NCBI GenBank assembly: GCA_964482535.1
Contig: CAYZXU010000136.1
Location: 1 to 5,894, forward strand
Length of the DNA: 5,894 nt
Direction: 5' to 3'
Origin: CAYZXU01 sp964482535
GTDB lineage: Bacteria > Desulfobacterota > Desulfobacteria > Desulfobacterales > BuS5
The notes below the pieces were generated by a model. It was given only the letters and a program-made list of their open reading frames with translations. It was not told the DNA's origin and ran no database searches. The position numbers were made by a program, and so were the translations under genes. This document shows positions 5,556 to 5,894 of this stretch, piece after piece. The stretch's first letter is position 1; each line of letters opens with the position of its first letter.

Positions 5556-5894
5556 ATGAAATATATAGATATATCCGAAGCCGGCAGTCTGCCTGGTAAA
5601 AAGCTGGAAGATAATGATACTTTTTCTTTTCAATGCCATTCAGATCTGGAATGTTTTAACCTGTGCTGTCGAAATTTAAACCTGTTTTTATACCCTTATG
5701 ATGTTTTACGACTTAAAAACAGTCTAAAAATCTCTTCAGATCATTTCATAGATGAATATGTGGATGTGGTTTTAAGACCTTCTTCATTTTTTCCGGAAGT
5801 ACTCCTGAAGATGGCGGATAATCCTGAAAAGACATGCCCTTTTCTCACGGAAAAAGGATGCAGTGTATATGCCGACCGTCCTGACACATGCCGG
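5556..5894 (+). CDS. Second YkgJ-type cysteine-cluster protein (truncated by window edge)
   Basis: An ATG 13 nt after the previous stop opens a frame of 113 codons that continues past the right edge. It begins MKYIDISEAG and carries the YkgJ pattern: Cys27, Cys33, Cys37-Cys38 (CFNLCC), then CPFLTEKGCSVY at 94-105 and DRPDTCR at 107-113, ending in Cys112. The block FFPEVLLKM at 78-86 before the second cluster fits the more typical branch of the family, whereas the preceding gene belongs to a different branch: the spacing between the first and second clusters and the flanking sequence differ. No ribosome binding site of note is visible in the AT-rich 13-nt gap, so translation may be coupled to the gene upstream. 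The C-terminal part, where further conserved Cys residues would be expected, is not in the window. Presumed cytosolic; function unknown. Confidence 0.87.
   Translation, partial: MKYIDISEAGSLPGKKLEDNDTFSFQCHSDLECFNLCCRNLNLFLYPYDVLRLKNSLKISSDHFIDEYVDVVLRPSSFFPEVLLKMADNPEKTCPFLTEKGCSVYADRPDTCR

Overview
The window is ordinary chromosomal sequence. It is AT-rich, densely packed, and has no sign of a mobile element, CRISPR array or RNA gene. The mix of genes points to a Desulfobacterota (former Deltaproteobacteria) organism, plausibly of the Desulfobacterales type. The main clues are a stand-alone HsdR-N-like protein ending in a Cys-rich tail, a short dGTPase-like protein followed by two YkgJ-type cysteine-cluster genes, and a panE-panB pair. 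This assignment rests on family resemblance recalled from memory, not on a search.

The layout is two divergent gene sets around a 166-bp, very AT-rich intergenic region (3699-3864). The minus-strand set, read right to left, is: a stand-alone HsdR-N-like protein (3698-3147), a zinc nucleoside/cytidine-type deaminase (3120-2593), an unrecognised 98-aa protein (2588-2292), panE (2270-1326, TTG start), panB (1299-448), and the first 138 codons of an exported protein that runs off the left edge (416-1). The gaps are 26, 4, 21, 26 and 31 nt and I see no terminator hairpin in any of them, so one transcript is likely.

The plus-strand set is a dGTPase-like HD hydrolase (3865-4920), a complete YkgJ-type cysteine-cluster protein (4949-5542), and a second such protein cut by the right edge (5556-5894). 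Gaps of 28 and 13 nt suggest co-transcription.

Functionally, PanB and PanE carry out successive steps from 2-oxoisovalerate to pantoate, the branch of coenzyme A synthesis that precedes condensation with beta-alanine. The genes for the remaining pantothenate steps (panC, panD) are not in the window. The deaminase and the dGTPase both act on bases, nucleosides or nucleotides, but they lie on opposite strands and nothing else links them. I found no convincing new system. The items most worth a second look are the tandem YkgJ genes behind the dGTPase, the orphan HsdR-N-like protein that seems to lack a complete nuclease motif, the unknown 98-aa protein, and a 10-bp inverted repeat in the divergent intergenic region.
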